Shown here: in pieces, positions 41,142 through 50,540 of the stretch
Position numbering within the stretch: position 1 is the first letter of the stretch
Layout: each line of letters starts with the position of its first letter
Assembly (NCBI GenBank): GCA_943332615.1
Contig: CALQQB010000004.1
Span: 62,001 to 126,000 of the forward strand
Direction: 5' to 3'
Length of the DNA stretch: 64,000 nucleotides
DNA from: Phenylobacterium deserti
Lineage (GTDB): Bacteria; Pseudomonadota; Alphaproteobacteria; Caulobacterales; Caulobacteraceae
The notes under the pieces: model-generated
The model's database searches: none
What the model was told of the DNA's origin: nothing
What the model saw: the letters and a program-made list of their open reading frames with translations, nothing else
Translations under genes and position numbers: made by a program

Positions 41142-43681
41142 GCCGTCTTGTCCTTGTAGGCCAGCAACCGCAGGGCGTTGGCCACGACGAGCAGCGTCGA
41201 ACCTTCATGGAAGACAACCGCCGCGCCGATCTTCAGGCCGAAGAGGGTCGCCGGGATGAGGAAGGCCACCATGCCCAGGCTGACGAAGAGGTTTTGCTTG
41301 ATGATGCCGCTCGTGCGCCGGCTCAGCCCCACCGCGAACGGCAGGTGGGTCAGGTCATCGGCCATCAGGGCGACGTCGGCGGTCTCCAGAGCGACGTCCG
41401 ATCCGGCGGCGCCCATGGCGATGCCGACGGTGGCGTTGGCCATGGCCGGCGCGTCGTTGACGCCGTCGCCGACCATCGCGACCTTCCCGGCCGCGGCCTT
41501 CATCGCGCGGATGACCTCGACCTTGTCCTCGGGCATCAGCCCGGCCTTGGCTTCGTCGAGGCCGAGGTCCTGGGCGATGGCGTTGGCCACGGACGGGTTG
41601 TCGCCAGACAGCATGACGATGCGCTTGATGCCGAGCGCGCGCAGCCGCTGGATCACCGCCTTCGCCGCCGGCCGCGCGGTGTCCATCAAGCCGAGAGCAC
41701 CCAGGTAGCGGTCCCCGTGCCGCACGATCACCACTGTGCGGCCACGGCGCTCGAGGCGCTCGGCGTCGTTCAGCACCGCCTCCGGCAACGAAAGGCCAGG
41801 GTCGGACGCGAACATGCCGGGTTTGCCGATCAGGACCTCCTGTCCCGCGACCTGCGCCCGCACGCCTTGGCCCGTGAGGCTTTGGGCCCCTTCCGCGATC
41901 AGGCGGGGATGGTCGGCGAGGCGTTCGCCGCCATCGCGGACGATCGCTGCGGCCAGGGGGTGGTCGCTCAGCGTTTCCACGGCCACCGCGACCGCGAGCA
42001 GTTCGTGGTCCTCCACCCCAAGTGCGGCCTCGATGTCGGTCAGCCGCGGCTTGCCCTCAGTAAGCGTGCCCGTCTTGTCGAAGGCCATGGCGGTGAGCGT
42101 CCCGAGGTTCTCCAGCGGGCCGCCGCCTTTCACCAACACCCCGCCCCGACCGGCGCGCGCGATGCCGCTCAAGACGGCGCTGGGTACCGAGATGGCCAGG
42201 GCGCAAGGGCTGGCGGCGACCAGCACGGCCATGGCGCGGTAGAAGCTGACCCTGAACGGCTCGTCGACGACCGCCCAGGCGAACATCAAGAGCCCGACAC
42301 CGACCAGGACGGCCGGCACGAAGATCCGCTCGAAGCGGTCTGTGAAGCGCTGGGTAGGCGAGCGCTGGGCTTCGGCCTCGGCGACCATCTTAACCACCCG
42401 CGCCAGCGTGCTCTCGCCAGCCTTGCGCGCGACCGAGACGTCCAGGGCGCCGGCGCCGTTGATCGTGCCTGCGAACACCCGGTGGGCGGCGCCCGCCTTG
42501 GCGAAATCGAGATCCGGCGCGGGCGCGGCCCGCTTGTCCACCGGCGCGCTCTCGCCGGTGACGGGCGCCTGGTTCACGCTGCTTTCACCAGCGACCACGA
42601 CGCCGTCGGCGGCGATCCGCTCATTGGGCCGCACCAGCACGACGTCGCCGATCACCAGTTCGGCCACGGCCACGTCCTCAGTCCTGTCGCCCCGGCGAAC
42701 GGTGGCACGCTCCGGCGCCAGTTCGGCCAGAGCCTCGATGGCGCGCCGCGCGCGGCCCATGGCGTAGTGCTCAAGGGCATGGCCGATGCTGAAGAGGAAT
42801 AGCAACAAGGCGCCTTCGGCCCATTGGCCCAGCGCCGCTGCGCCGGCCGCCGCCACCAGCATGAGGGTGTCGATTTCGAAGCTGCGCCGGCGTAGGTTGC
42901 CGATCGCCTCGACCAGCGTGAAGTAGCCGCCGAATACATAGGCTGCGACGTAGAAGGCCAAGGGGAAGCCGCCTGGCCATCGTTGGCTGATCAGCCAGCC
43001 CGCCACGAGCGTGACGCCCGACAAAACGGCGAAGATCAGTTCGCCGCGCGGACCGAAGATCCCGCCATGATCGCCATGGCCGCCCGAACCAAGGTTGTGC
43101 CCACCCGCGCCATGGTCATGAGCGGCTGCGACGGGCGCAGGTCCGCTCCCCGCATCGTTTTGGGACGCCGGCGTCGGCGCACGCGCGGCTTGCGAAGGGG
43201 CTCTCGGCGCGGCGGACGGCTGGGGCGCGCCTTGTGCCAGGACACGTCCGCCGGCGGCACGGATCGCCGTCTTGAGATCCACCCCGTCGCTCTTGGCGCG
43301 GCTGAACTCCACGAAGCCATAGCCGCTGGGCCCGATCTCCGCCTGCACGACACCCGGTTGCGCCCGGAGGCGGGCCGCGAACCCCCGCACCGACCGGGCG
43401 TGGGCGCCCGCGCCGAGGTCGAAGCGGATGTGGCCGAACCGGTCGTCGATGACCGCGCCGGCCTGCAGGGCAAAGCCCCGCAGCTGGTCAAGGGTGAGAC
43501 GGCCGGCATCGAAGTGGATGCAGAGGGCGCTTGCGCCCCCGTCGGCCGTCGTCACGTGGACCTCCGATACGCCCTCTCGGCCCTTCAGGAGGTCAGTCAG
43601 GTCGCTCACGCAGCGCGCGCACGCCGCCCCCGATTCCGGCAGCAGCAGCGGGAGATCCAGGCGGAGCCTGTCGTCGTTCAT
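41138..43681 (-). CDS. SPC-type P1B metal ATPase with N-terminal metal-binding domains
   Basis: An 847-residue P-type ATPase. The metal site in TM6 reads SPC (VAASPCALAIS), the mark of the P1B-4 group (Co/Zn/Ni/Cd, such as CzcP and CoaT). The core has TGES, DKTGTLT, DHPLAAAIV and GDGVNDAPAM. P1B-4 pumps usually lack N-terminal metal domains. This one has ~220 extra residues: an HMA-like domain with CARC, a second HMA-like repeat without cysteines (~75-150) and a His-rich linker (AAHDHGAGGHNLGSGGHGDH). DUF190 lies 16 bases upstream and the M23 gene overlaps its end by four bases. Confidence 0.9.
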   Translation of the reverse strand: MNDDRLRLDLPLLLPESGAACARCVSDLTDLLKGREGVSEVHVTTADGGASALCIHFDAGRLTLDQLRGFALQAGAVIDDRFGHIRFDLGAGAHARSVRGFAARLRAQPGVVQAEIGPSGYGFVEFSRAKSDGVDLKTAIRAAGGRVLAQGAPQPSAAPRAPSQAARAPTPASQNDAGSGPAPVAAAHDHGAGGHNLGSGGHGDHGGIFGPRGELIFAVLSGVTLVAGWLISQRWPGGFPLAFYVAAYVFGGYFTLVEAIGNLRRRSFEIDTLMLVAAAGAAALGQWAEGALLLFLFSIGHALEHYAMGRARRAIEALAELAPERATVRRGDRTEDVAVAELVIGDVVLVRPNERIAADGVVVAGESSVNQAPVTGESAPVDKRAAPAPDLDFAKAGAAHRVFAGTINGAGALDVSVARKAGESTLARVVKMVAEAEAQRSPTQRFTDRFERIFVPAVLVGVGLLMFAWAVVDEPFRVSFYRAMAVLVAASPCALAISVPSAVLSGIARAGRGGVLVKGGGPLENLGTLTAMAFDKTGTLTEGKPRLTDIEAALGVEDHELLAVAVAVETLSDHPLAAAIVRDGGERLADHPRLIAEGAQSLTGQGVRAQVAGQEVLIGKPGMFASDPGLSLPEAVLNDAERLERRGRTVVIVRHGDRYLGALGLMDTARPAAKAVIQRLRALGIKRIVMLSGDNPSVANAIAQDLGLDEAKAGLMPEDKVEVIRAMKAAAGKVAMVGDGVNDAPAMANATVGIAMGAAGSDVALETADVALMADDLTHLPFAVGLSRRTSGIIKQNLFVSLGMVAFLIPATLFGLKIGAAVVFHEGSTLLVVANALRLLAYKDKTA

Positions 43682-43697
43682 CGCGCCCTCCGCGCCC

Positions 43698-44093
43698 CTA
43701 GGAATGGTCTTCGGTGTGGTGGCCGCCGTAGCGGAGGACCTCGACCTTCTCGAAGGTCATCAGGCCAATGTCCGGCAGGTCGTTGAGGCTCGCGACGAAG
43801 CCGCTGAGCCTCGCCTCTTCGTCGACGATCTCGATCACCACGGGGAGGTTGTCGTTGAGGTCGAAGGGCCGGTGGCCATGGAGGCGCGCCGACTCCCCAA
43901 AGCCCTTGCGGCCCCGCAGGACGGTCGCGCCCGCGAGCCGCGCGTCCTTCGCCCGACGCACGATCGTCTCGAGCAGGGAGCGGTCGCCAATCAGCGCGCG
44001 CTCGTCGGTGTAGATGCGCAAAAGGACGGCTTGCCCGGGCGCCAGGGGTGCTGGGGGCGTTGTCGCGGTCGTGGGGTCAGGTGGGTTGGTCAT
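43698..44093 (-). CDS. DUF190 protein (first of two)
   Basis: A 131-residue DUF190 protein: a Pro/Thr-rich start, AVLLRIYTDERALIGDRSLL, GATVLRGRKGFGES, LPVVIEIVDEEARLSGF and the end VEVLRYGGHHTEDHS. Family fold is PII-like by established knowledge. It sits between czcA (62 bases upstream) and the SPC-type ATPase (16 bases downstream), so it probably acts on one of these pumps. It is more than half identical by eye to the protein at 37262, which precedes the ZIP gene. Confidence 0.84.
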   Translation of the reverse strand: MTNPPDPTTATTPPAPLAPGQAVLLRIYTDERALIGDRSLLETIVRRAKDARLAGATVLRGRKGFGESARLHGHRPFDLNDNLPVVIEIVDEEARLSGFVASLNDLPDIGLMTFEKVEVLRYGGHHTEDHS

Positions 44094-44155
44094 GGCATGC
44101 CTCGGAATTGGGGGGCGATGCGCCGGCGTGGTTGGGGTCCACGCCCGCGCCCGGC

Positions 44156-47100
44156 TCAGGACGCCAGGGGGGATGGCGTCGCTGGGCTCTCCGCCGCAGC
44201 CGCGGGCTCGCGTCCACGGCGGAGGATGAGTTGCGAGATGGCTGGCAGGACCACGAGCGTGACGGCCGTGGCCGTGATCAGGCCGCCGATGACCACCATC
44301 GCCAGCGGTTTCTGCACCTCGGCGCCCGTGCCATGCGCCAGGGCCATGGGGATGAACCCGATGGCCGGGACGAGGCCGGTCATCAGCACTGGGCGGAAGC
44401 GTTCGATCGCCCCGTCGTAGATCGCCTTCGCGACCGGGACGCCGTCATCGATCCGCTGGCCGATGCCGGTCATGACCACCAGCCCGTTCAGGACGGCCAC
44501 GCCTGCGAGCACGATGAAGCCAACGGCCGCGGAGATCGAGAAGGTGATGCCCGTCACGGCCAGGGCGAAGACCCCGCCGGCCAACCCCAGCGGGATGGCC
44601 GCAAACACCGCCGCCGCCCGGGCAAACCCTCCGAGCGCCATGTACAGGAGCACGAAGATCATGATGAAGCAGATTGGCACGACCAGGCTGAGACGCGCCG
44701 TAGCCGCCTTCAGGTTTTCGTACTGCCCGCCCCAGGTGATCCATGAGCCCGTTGGAAGGGCGACTTTCGACACCTTGGCCTGAGCCTCGGTCACGAAAGA
44801 GCCGATGTCGCGGTCGCGCACATTGACCTGGATCACCACCCGACGCTTGCCGTCCTCGCGGCTCACCTGGTTGAGCCCGTCCGAGAAGCGGAATTCGACA
44901 ACCTCGCGAAGCGGAACCGAGCGATGCGGCTGGCCTTCGGCTGAGGGCAGCATTACCGGCAGGGCGCCCAGCAGGTTCAGGTCATTGCGCTGATTGCCCG
45001 GCACGCGCACGACGATGTCGAACCGCCGGTCGCCTTCGAAGACCTCGCCCGCCTCGCGCCCGCCCAGGGCGGCGGAGACGGTGTCGGCCACCTCCTCCAC
45101 CGTCAGGCCGAACCGCGCGATAGCGGCGCGGTCGAACCGCACCTCCAGCGTCGGCGCGCCGGCGGTCTGTTCGACGCGGACGCCCTCCGCGCCCTGAATG
45201 GTCTGCAGGGCCGCGCCGATCTTGGCGGCCGAGGCGCTCATCTTGTCGAGATCGTCGCCGTAGAGCTTGATCGCGACGTCGCCCCGCACCCCGGCGATGA
45301 GCTCGTTGAAGCGCATCTGGATCGGCTGGGTCACTTCGTAGGCGTTGCCGAGCAAGGGCGCGACCTTGTCCTCGATGCGTTTCACGACCTCGGATTTGGT
45401 CTTCACGCCCTTGGGCCACTTGTCCTGCGGCTTCAGGATGATGAACCCGTCCGACTGGTTGACGGGCATCGGGTCGGTCGCCACCTCGGCCGTGCCGGTC
45501 TTGGAGAACATCATCTCCACTTCCGGCAGGGAGCTCACCGCCTTTTCGACCTGCTGCTGCATGGCCCGCGACTGCTCGAGCGCCGTCGAGGGAATCTTCA
45601 GCGCCCCCATGGCGACGTTCTTCTCGTCGAGCTGTGGGATGAACTCCTGGCCGAGGGTGGTGAACACTACGCCCGCCAAGGCGAACACCGCGATGGCCCC
45701 GCCGATAAACGGCCAGGGCCGGGCGATCGAGCGTTGCAGAACGGGCTCATACCAGCGCTTGGACCACTGGATGACCCGCACTTCCTTTTCCGCGACCTTG
45801 CCGCGCATCAGGATCGCCACCATCGCCGGGACGAAGGTCAGCGAGAGGATGAACGCCGCGCCCAGCGCCAGCATGATGGTGATGGCCATGGGCGAGAACG
45901 TCTTGCCCTCGACGCCGGTGAAGGTGAGCAGCGGGGCGAAAACCAGGAAGATGATCGCCTGGCCGTACACCGTCGGACGGATCATCTCCTGGGCGGCGTG
46001 CAGGACGGTTTCCAGGCGTTCGCGCAGCACCAGCAACCGGCCCTGATGGTGTTGTCGCTCGGCCAGCCGCAGCAGGCAGTTCTCGATGATGATGACCGTG
46101 CCGTCGACGATCAGGCCGAAGTCCAGCGCGCCCAGGCTCATCAGGTTGCCGGGCACCTTCAGGCTGTTCATGCCGATGGCCATCATCAGGAACGATAGCG
46201 GGATGATCAGCACCGCAATCAGGGCGGCGCGGACATTGCCGAGCAGCAGGAAGAGCGTGGCCGCCACCAGGATGGCGCCCTCCGTCAGGTTCCTCTGCAC
46301 CGTGCCCACGGTCGCGTTCACCAGCACGGAGCGGTCGAGCGTCGTGTTGACCACCACGCCTGGCGGCAGCGATTTCTTGACCACCGCCAGCTTCTCGCCG
46401 ACCGCCTTGGCGACGGTTCGGCTATTCTCGCCGATCAGCATCAGCGCTGTTCCGATGACGACCTCATCGCCGTTCTTGCTGGCGGCGCCGGTGCGCAGAT
46501 CGCCGCCGACGCGGACCGTCGCGACGTCGCGCACCGCCACCGGCACCGTGCCGCGCGTCGCGATGACCGCGGCCTCGATCTCGTCCAGGTCCCGGACCCG
46601 CGCGTCGGCGCGGACCAGGTAGGCCTCGCCGGATCGCTCCACGAAATTGGCGCCGACCGAGAGGTTCGCCGCCTCCAGGGCCTTGGCGAGGTCGGTGTAG
46701 GACACGCCATAGGCCGCCAGCTTCGAGGCGTCGGGCTCGACCACATACTGCTTGGCGTAGCCGCCGATGGAGTCGATGCCGGCCACGCCGCCGACGGTGC
46801 GCAGCTGGGGCCGGATGATCCAGTCCTGGACGGTCCGAAGATAGCCGGCCTGGGCGATCGGATCGGTCAGGCGTTCGCCTTCCACCGTCAGATAGGCCCC
46901 ATCGCTCTGCCAGCCCGGAGCGCCGTCGCGCCGCGTTGCGCCGCGCCCGCCAGGGTTGGCGAACTCGACGGAGTACATGAAGACTTCGCCCAGGCCGGTG
47001 GTCACCGGACCGATCTGAGGCTGGACGCCGGCCGGCAGGCTGTCGCGGGCCTGGGTGAGGCGTTCGGCGACCTGCTGGCGGGCGAAGTAGAGGTCGGTCT

Positions 47101-47398
47101 TTTCGGTGAAGACCGCCGAGACCTGCGAGAACCCGTTGCGGGAGATCGACCGCGTCGTCTCCAGGCCGGGGATCCCGGCCAGGGCCGTCTCCACCGGGAA
47201 GGTGACTCGCTTTTCGATCTCGATCGGCGAGAGCGCCGGCGAGATAGTGTTGATCTGCACCTGCTTGTTGGTGATGTCGGGGACGGCGTCGATCGGCAGC
47301 TTCGTTAGCTGCCAGCCGCCGTAGATGGCGATCATCAGGGTCAGGATGACGACGTACCAGCGCGCCTGGACGGCGAGGGAGAGAATGCGGCCGATCAT
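44156..47398 (-). CDS. czcA: CzcA-type heavy-metal RND exporter (second copy)
   Basis: A 1080-residue Zn/Co/Cd RND pump. TM4 carries DFGLIVDGTVIIIEN, the HME1 signature; the N-terminus reads IGRILSLAVQARWYVVILTL and VPDITNKQVQINTISPAL. It is related to the copy at 27465 along its whole length (roughly two thirds identical by eye), but here the complete czcC-czcB-czcA set is present on the same strand. The 31-base gap to czcB and the shared direction indicate one operon under operator C. Confidence 0.93.
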   Translation of the reverse strand: MIGRILSLAVQARWYVVILTLMIAIYGGWQLTKLPIDAVPDITNKQVQINTISPALSPIEIEKRVTFPVETALAGIPGLETTRSISRNGFSQVSAVFTEKTDLYFARQQVAERLTQARDSLPAGVQPQIGPVTTGLGEVFMYSVEFANPGGRGATRRDGAPGWQSDGAYLTVEGERLTDPIAQAGYLRTVQDWIIRPQLRTVGGVAGIDSIGGYAKQYVVEPDASKLAAYGVSYTDLAKALEAANLSVGANFVERSGEAYLVRADARVRDLDEIEAAVIATRGTVPVAVRDVATVRVGGDLRTGAASKNGDEVVIGTALMLIGENSRTVAKAVGEKLAVVKKSLPPGVVVNTTLDRSVLVNATVGTVQRNLTEGAILVAATLFLLLGNVRAALIAVLIIPLSFLMMAIGMNSLKVPGNLMSLGALDFGLIVDGTVIIIENCLLRLAERQHHQGRLLVLRERLETVLHAAQEMIRPTVYGQAIIFLVFAPLLTFTGVEGKTFSPMAITIMLALGAAFILSLTFVPAMVAILMRGKVAEKEVRVIQWSKRWYEPVLQRSIARPWPFIGGAIAVFALAGVVFTTLGQEFIPQLDEKNVAMGALKIPSTALEQSRAMQQQVEKAVSSLPEVEMMFSKTGTAEVATDPMPVNQSDGFIILKPQDKWPKGVKTKSEVVKRIEDKVAPLLGNAYEVTQPIQMRFNELIAGVRGDVAIKLYGDDLDKMSASAAKIGAALQTIQGAEGVRVEQTAGAPTLEVRFDRAAIARFGLTVEEVADTVSAALGGREAGEVFEGDRRFDIVVRVPGNQRNDLNLLGALPVMLPSAEGQPHRSVPLREVVEFRFSDGLNQVSREDGKRRVVIQVNVRDRDIGSFVTEAQAKVSKVALPTGSWITWGGQYENLKAATARLSLVVPICFIMIFVLLYMALGGFARAAAVFAAIPLGLAGGVFALAVTGITFSISAAVGFIVLAGVAVLNGLVVMTGIGQRIDDGVPVAKAIYDGAIERFRPVLMTGLVPAIGFIPMALAHGTGAEVQKPLAMVVIGGLITATAVTLVVLPAISQLILRRGREPAAAAESPATPSPLAS

Positions 47399-47429
47399 TT
47401 CGGCAAGCCTCCGCGCATGAGGGGATGGG

Positions 47430-48602
47430 TCATTCTTCTTCCGCGCCCTTGCCGAGCTCGGCCTTCAGCAGGAAGGCGTTCTTGACGGCGATCTGCTGGC
47501 CCGCCGTGAGGCCCTCGGTGATCGCCACGCGGCCGCCGGAGCGTTGACCGAGCGCGACCCGCTGCACGCGGAACCCCGTCGTGGTGCGCAGGAAGACCAC
47601 GTCGTGGCCGTCGACGGTCTGCACCGCCTCTTCCGGCACGACGATTCCGCTGGTCGCCGAGCGACGCGCCGTGATGCGTGTGCGCACCAGCTGTCCCGGC
47701 TGCAGCACGCCGGAGCCGCCGACCAGCGCCAGGACGACCGTAGCGGAGCGCGTCTCCTCGCTGACGCCTGGGGTGACGGACCGCACCACGGCATTCACCG
47801 TCTGGCCGGTGTTCACTTCCACCACGGCGGTGTCGCCGGGCTGGACGCGTTGGGCGTCGGTGGCCGTGACGGCCGCCTCGATCTGGATCTTGGCCGGGTC
47901 GGAGATCCGGAAGAGTTCAGTCTCCGGCTGCACGAAGGCGCCGAGGCTCACGGTCATGGCTGTGATCCGCCCGTTGATCGGGCTGGTGACCGCCAGGTAT
48001 CGCCCGTCCCGAGAGACGGCCGCCGCGCCGGCGGCGCTGGAGGCGCGGCGCGCCTCGGCTTCGGCTGCGACAAGTTCAGCCTGGGCGGCTTCATAGTCTT
48101 GCCGGGGGCTGACCTTCTGCTCGTATAGGCGGCGCTCGCGGGCCAGCACCTTGCGGGCGAGGTCCGCCTTGGCCGAGGCGACACTGCGGTCGGCGGAAAT
48201 CTGCGCCGCCTCGCGGCTCTCGACGAACGCCAGCGTTTCGCCCGCGCGCACGGGATCCCCGAGGCGCTTCGTCAGGCGCGCCACCGAGCCGGCCGCGCGC
48301 GCGGTGAGCACCGCCATCCCGGTCGGTTCCGCCTCGACGGTGCCCTGGGCCACGATCTCGGACGCTAGGCCGCCGACCGCGACGGCCTGGACCTGGACGC
48401 CCGACGCGGAGAGGCGCGCCTGGTCCATGGCGAGCACGCCGGCGGGCGCCGCGGCTTCACCGTCCTTGGCGGCTTCCGCGGCGGGGCCTGCCTTGGGTGT
48501 GGTCAGCTTGGCGGCGCCGAACCCGACGCCGGCAGCCACGATGAGCGCCCCGCCGGCCAGCAGCCATTGACGGTTGGCGGCGATGAAGGATGTGCGAGGC
48601 AT
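47430..48602 (-). CDS. czcB: CzcB-type periplasmic adaptor protein
   Basis: A 390-residue membrane fusion protein linking CzcA to CzcC. It has an N-terminal signal/anchor helix (QWLLAGGALIVAAGVGFGAA), the lipoyl segment TARAAGSVARLTKRLGDPVR, a short coiled hairpin (~135-195), the barrel (LGAFVQPETELFRISDPAKI) and a membrane-proximal domain ending FLLKAELGKGAEEE. Its start overlaps the czcC stop by one base (TGATG), so the two are coupled. The long His-rich N-terminal segment of some CzcB proteins is absent. Confidence 0.9.
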   Translation of the reverse strand: MPRTSFIAANRQWLLAGGALIVAAGVGFGAAKLTTPKAGPAAEAAKDGEAAAPAGVLAMDQARLSASGVQVQAVAVGGLASEIVAQGTVEAEPTGMAVLTARAAGSVARLTKRLGDPVRAGETLAFVESREAAQISADRSVASAKADLARKVLARERRLYEQKVSPRQDYEAAQAELVAAEAEARRASSAAGAAAVSRDGRYLAVTSPINGRITAMTVSLGAFVQPETELFRISDPAKIQIEAAVTATDAQRVQPGDTAVVEVNTGQTVNAVVRSVTPGVSEETRSATVVLALVGGSGVLQPGQLVRTRITARRSATSGIVVPEEAVQTVDGHDVVFLRTTTGFRVQRVALGQRSGGRVAITEGLTAGQQIAVKNAFLLKAELGKGAEEE

Positions 48603-49864
48603 CAGCGGTCTCCGAGGGAGCGGCCTTGAAGGCGCGCAAGGCCGGCCTCGGCGCGCAGGCGCGCCAATTGGGCTTCGATGGTTTGGGCGCGCGCGTCGGC
48701 CAGGGCTCGGCGCGCGTTGAGGAGTTCGACCAGCGGGGCCTTGCCGGCCTCGTAGGCGATCTGGGTGAGCCGGTAGGCTTCGACGGCCGTGGTTTCGCTC
48801 TCGGTGGCGGCGCTCACCCGGGTCAGCGCGGCGTCCACTTGGAAGAGCCCGGTGCGCAGGTCGGCCTGGGCATCGAGCCGCGCCGCGTTCAGGCGGGCCT
48901 CCGCCCCTTGCAGTTCGCCCTGCGCCGCGGTGATGTTCCCGCGGTTCTGGTCGAAGACCGGAATGGGTACGGAGAAGCCCGCGACAAGCGCGGTGGAGTC
49001 ATCGCCGCTGAAGCGGCGCACGCCCCCCGAGACCGTGACGTCAGGCACGGCGCGGGTGCGTTCCACCCGGACCCGACGGGCCGCGGCTTCCCGCTCCGCT
49101 TCGGCCGCGACGACGGCCGGCGTGGTCAGCACATCGATATCGCGTCGGGGCAAAGTCGAGTTCGCCTCGGTCAGCAAGCTCTGGCTGAGCGAGGTGAACG
49201 GCGCGGCCGAACCCGACAAGGCCGTAAGCCGTGCGAAGGCGCCGGTCCGTTCTGCCCGGGCGGCGTCGAGCGCGGCGCGGGCCGAGGTGACCGCCGCCTG
49301 GGCCTGGAGGCTGCGGAGCTCGGCTTCCTTGCCGGCCTCCACCAGGGCCCGGGCCACCCGCAGCACCTCCTCGGCGAGCGTCAAGCCCTCCTGTGCCAAC
49401 GCAACCTGGCGCTCGGCGGCCTCCGCCTGGCCGTAGGCGTCGGCCAGGGCGAAGCCATAGTCCGCCCGAGACTGGGCCAGCCTCGCGCGAGCGGCCTCGA
49501 GACCGGCCCGTCCGGCCGCGACACGTGCGCCGCGCTTGCCGCCCAGTTCCAGCGGCTGGCCGATCGAGAAGGTGGTCTCGGCCTGGTCCGTCCCGCGGAA
49601 CGGACCCGACCCGTTGAAATTTTCGTATTCGAGCGACGCGGTCGGATTGGGCCGCGCCGCGGCTTGCCGTGCGAGGCCTTCGGCCTGGCGGACGCTCGCC
49701 GCGGCTTCGGCGAGGCGTGGGGCCGTTTCGCGGGATTGCAGGAGCAGGGCCGCGAAGGCTGGCGCGGGTTCGGCGACGGCGCGTCCGGCGGGCGCAAGGG
49801 CGCCGAGCAGGGCGATCGCGCTCGCGACCGCCCAAAGCGGATCGCGACGCATGATGAGTGACAT
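48602..49864 (-). CDS. czcC: CzcC-type outer-membrane channel
   Basis: A 420-residue TolC-family protein. It has a signal peptide (VASAIALLGALAPAGRAVA), two helical repeats with long coiled segments, the family stretch TTFSIGQPLELGGKRGARVA and, near the end, YEAGKAPLVELLNARRALAD. It forms the outer-membrane exit of the CzcCBA pump. The ATG at 49864 is used; ATG at 49852 is possible. The upstream CzcI-like gene ends 56 bases before it. Confidence 0.9.
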   Translation of the reverse strand: MSLIMRRDPLWAVASAIALLGALAPAGRAVAEPAPAFAALLLQSRETAPRLAEAAASVRQAEGLARQAAARPNPTASLEYENFNGSGPFRGTDQAETTFSIGQPLELGGKRGARVAAGRAGLEAARARLAQSRADYGFALADAYGQAEAAERQVALAQEGLTLAEEVLRVARALVEAGKEAELRSLQAQAAVTSARAALDAARAERTGAFARLTALSGSAAPFTSLSQSLLTEANSTLPRRDIDVLTTPAVVAAEAEREAAARRVRVERTRAVPDVTVSGGVRRFSGDDSTALVAGFSVPIPVFDQNRGNITAAQGELQGAEARLNAARLDAQADLRTGLFQVDAALTRVSAATESETTAVEAYRLTQIAYEAGKAPLVELLNARRALADARAQTIEAQLARLRAEAGLARLQGRSLGDR

Positions 49865-49920
49865 GGTGGTGGAGTTTCCCTCTGACTGTGACGACGGCGG
49901 CGCCTCAGGGCGCGTCGACG

Positions 49921-50328
49921 TCAGAGTCTCGGGGGGCGCTCCAGTCGGGTTGACGAATTCATCGCCAGTTCAGCCCCGGACAGCACGGGCCAAGCCATGC
50001 CGGAGTGTTCGGTCACGGCGATCTCGCCGCCGATTTCCGGTAGGCCCGCGGCGTGAGACGAACAATGCCCGGTGCAATGCGACGCGCCGCCGAAGGACTT
50101 GCCGTGGGGGGCCTTATCAGGTCCATCCAGACCCGATGGCTGGCCCTTGCCCTCGATGCTTTGCTCAACGCCGGCCTGGCCCGCGTCGAGCGACGCGTGC
50201 GCGACGGAAGTGGTGAACAGCGACGTCAGGACGATCGACAGCACCATCAACAAGGAGATCGCCAGCCGACGGCCGACGCTTTCGCGTGGCAGTACAGCGG
50301 CTCGGGCCCTGGTGACGGAGCGGGTCAT
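49921..50328 (-). CDS. CzcI/DUF2946-like small exported protein
   Basis: A 135-residue protein with an N-terminal membrane or signal helix (RRLAISLLMVLSIVLTSLFT, cut near AHA). The mature part is small and contains SHCTGHCSSHAAGLP, a Cys/His cluster likely to bind metal in the periplasm. Similar small proteins (CzcI, DUF2946) open czc and cop operons in proteobacteria and may tune induction. It is the first gene behind operator C on the minus strand. A gene of the same general type is at 53873. Confidence 0.65.
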   Translation of the reverse strand: MTRSVTRARAAVLPRESVGRRLAISLLMVLSIVLTSLFTTSVAHASLDAGQAGVEQSIEGKGQPSGLDGPDKAPHGKSFGGASHCTGHCSSHAAGLPEIGGEIAVTEHSGMAWPVLSGAELAMNSSTRLERPPRL

Positions 50329-50479
50329 TCCACGGGCCTTGTGACCGGCTGGCCCTCAGCGAGCAAGAGGTTTGTCGTGGCCCTCGCAGGTCGATGTTCG
50401 TGACGCATCGCCCGCGCGACCCGCGGAGGCGCGGTGCGGCAGCCTGCTGAAAGGGTGGGAGGACGGCTCATCGCGCACA

Positions 50480-50511
50480 GTCCTAGAACCTCTAGCTACT
50501 AGAGGAGCAAG
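50480..50511 (-). promoter_or_regulatory. MerR-type operator/promoter C (CzcI-czcCBA operon)
   Basis: On the plus strand CCTCTAG-CTA-CTAGAGG (50489-50505) is a perfect palindrome followed by AGCAAG. Read on the minus strand, the -35 TTGCTC (50510-50505) and TAGGAC (50485-50480) are 19 bases apart and point to the CzcI-like gene and czcCBA. The CadR-like MerR gene starts 30 bases away in the other direction, so the site would also control the regulator itself. Confidence 0.75.
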
Positions 50512-50540
50512 CCCCTATTTTGCGGGGGAAGGAGCCGCGC

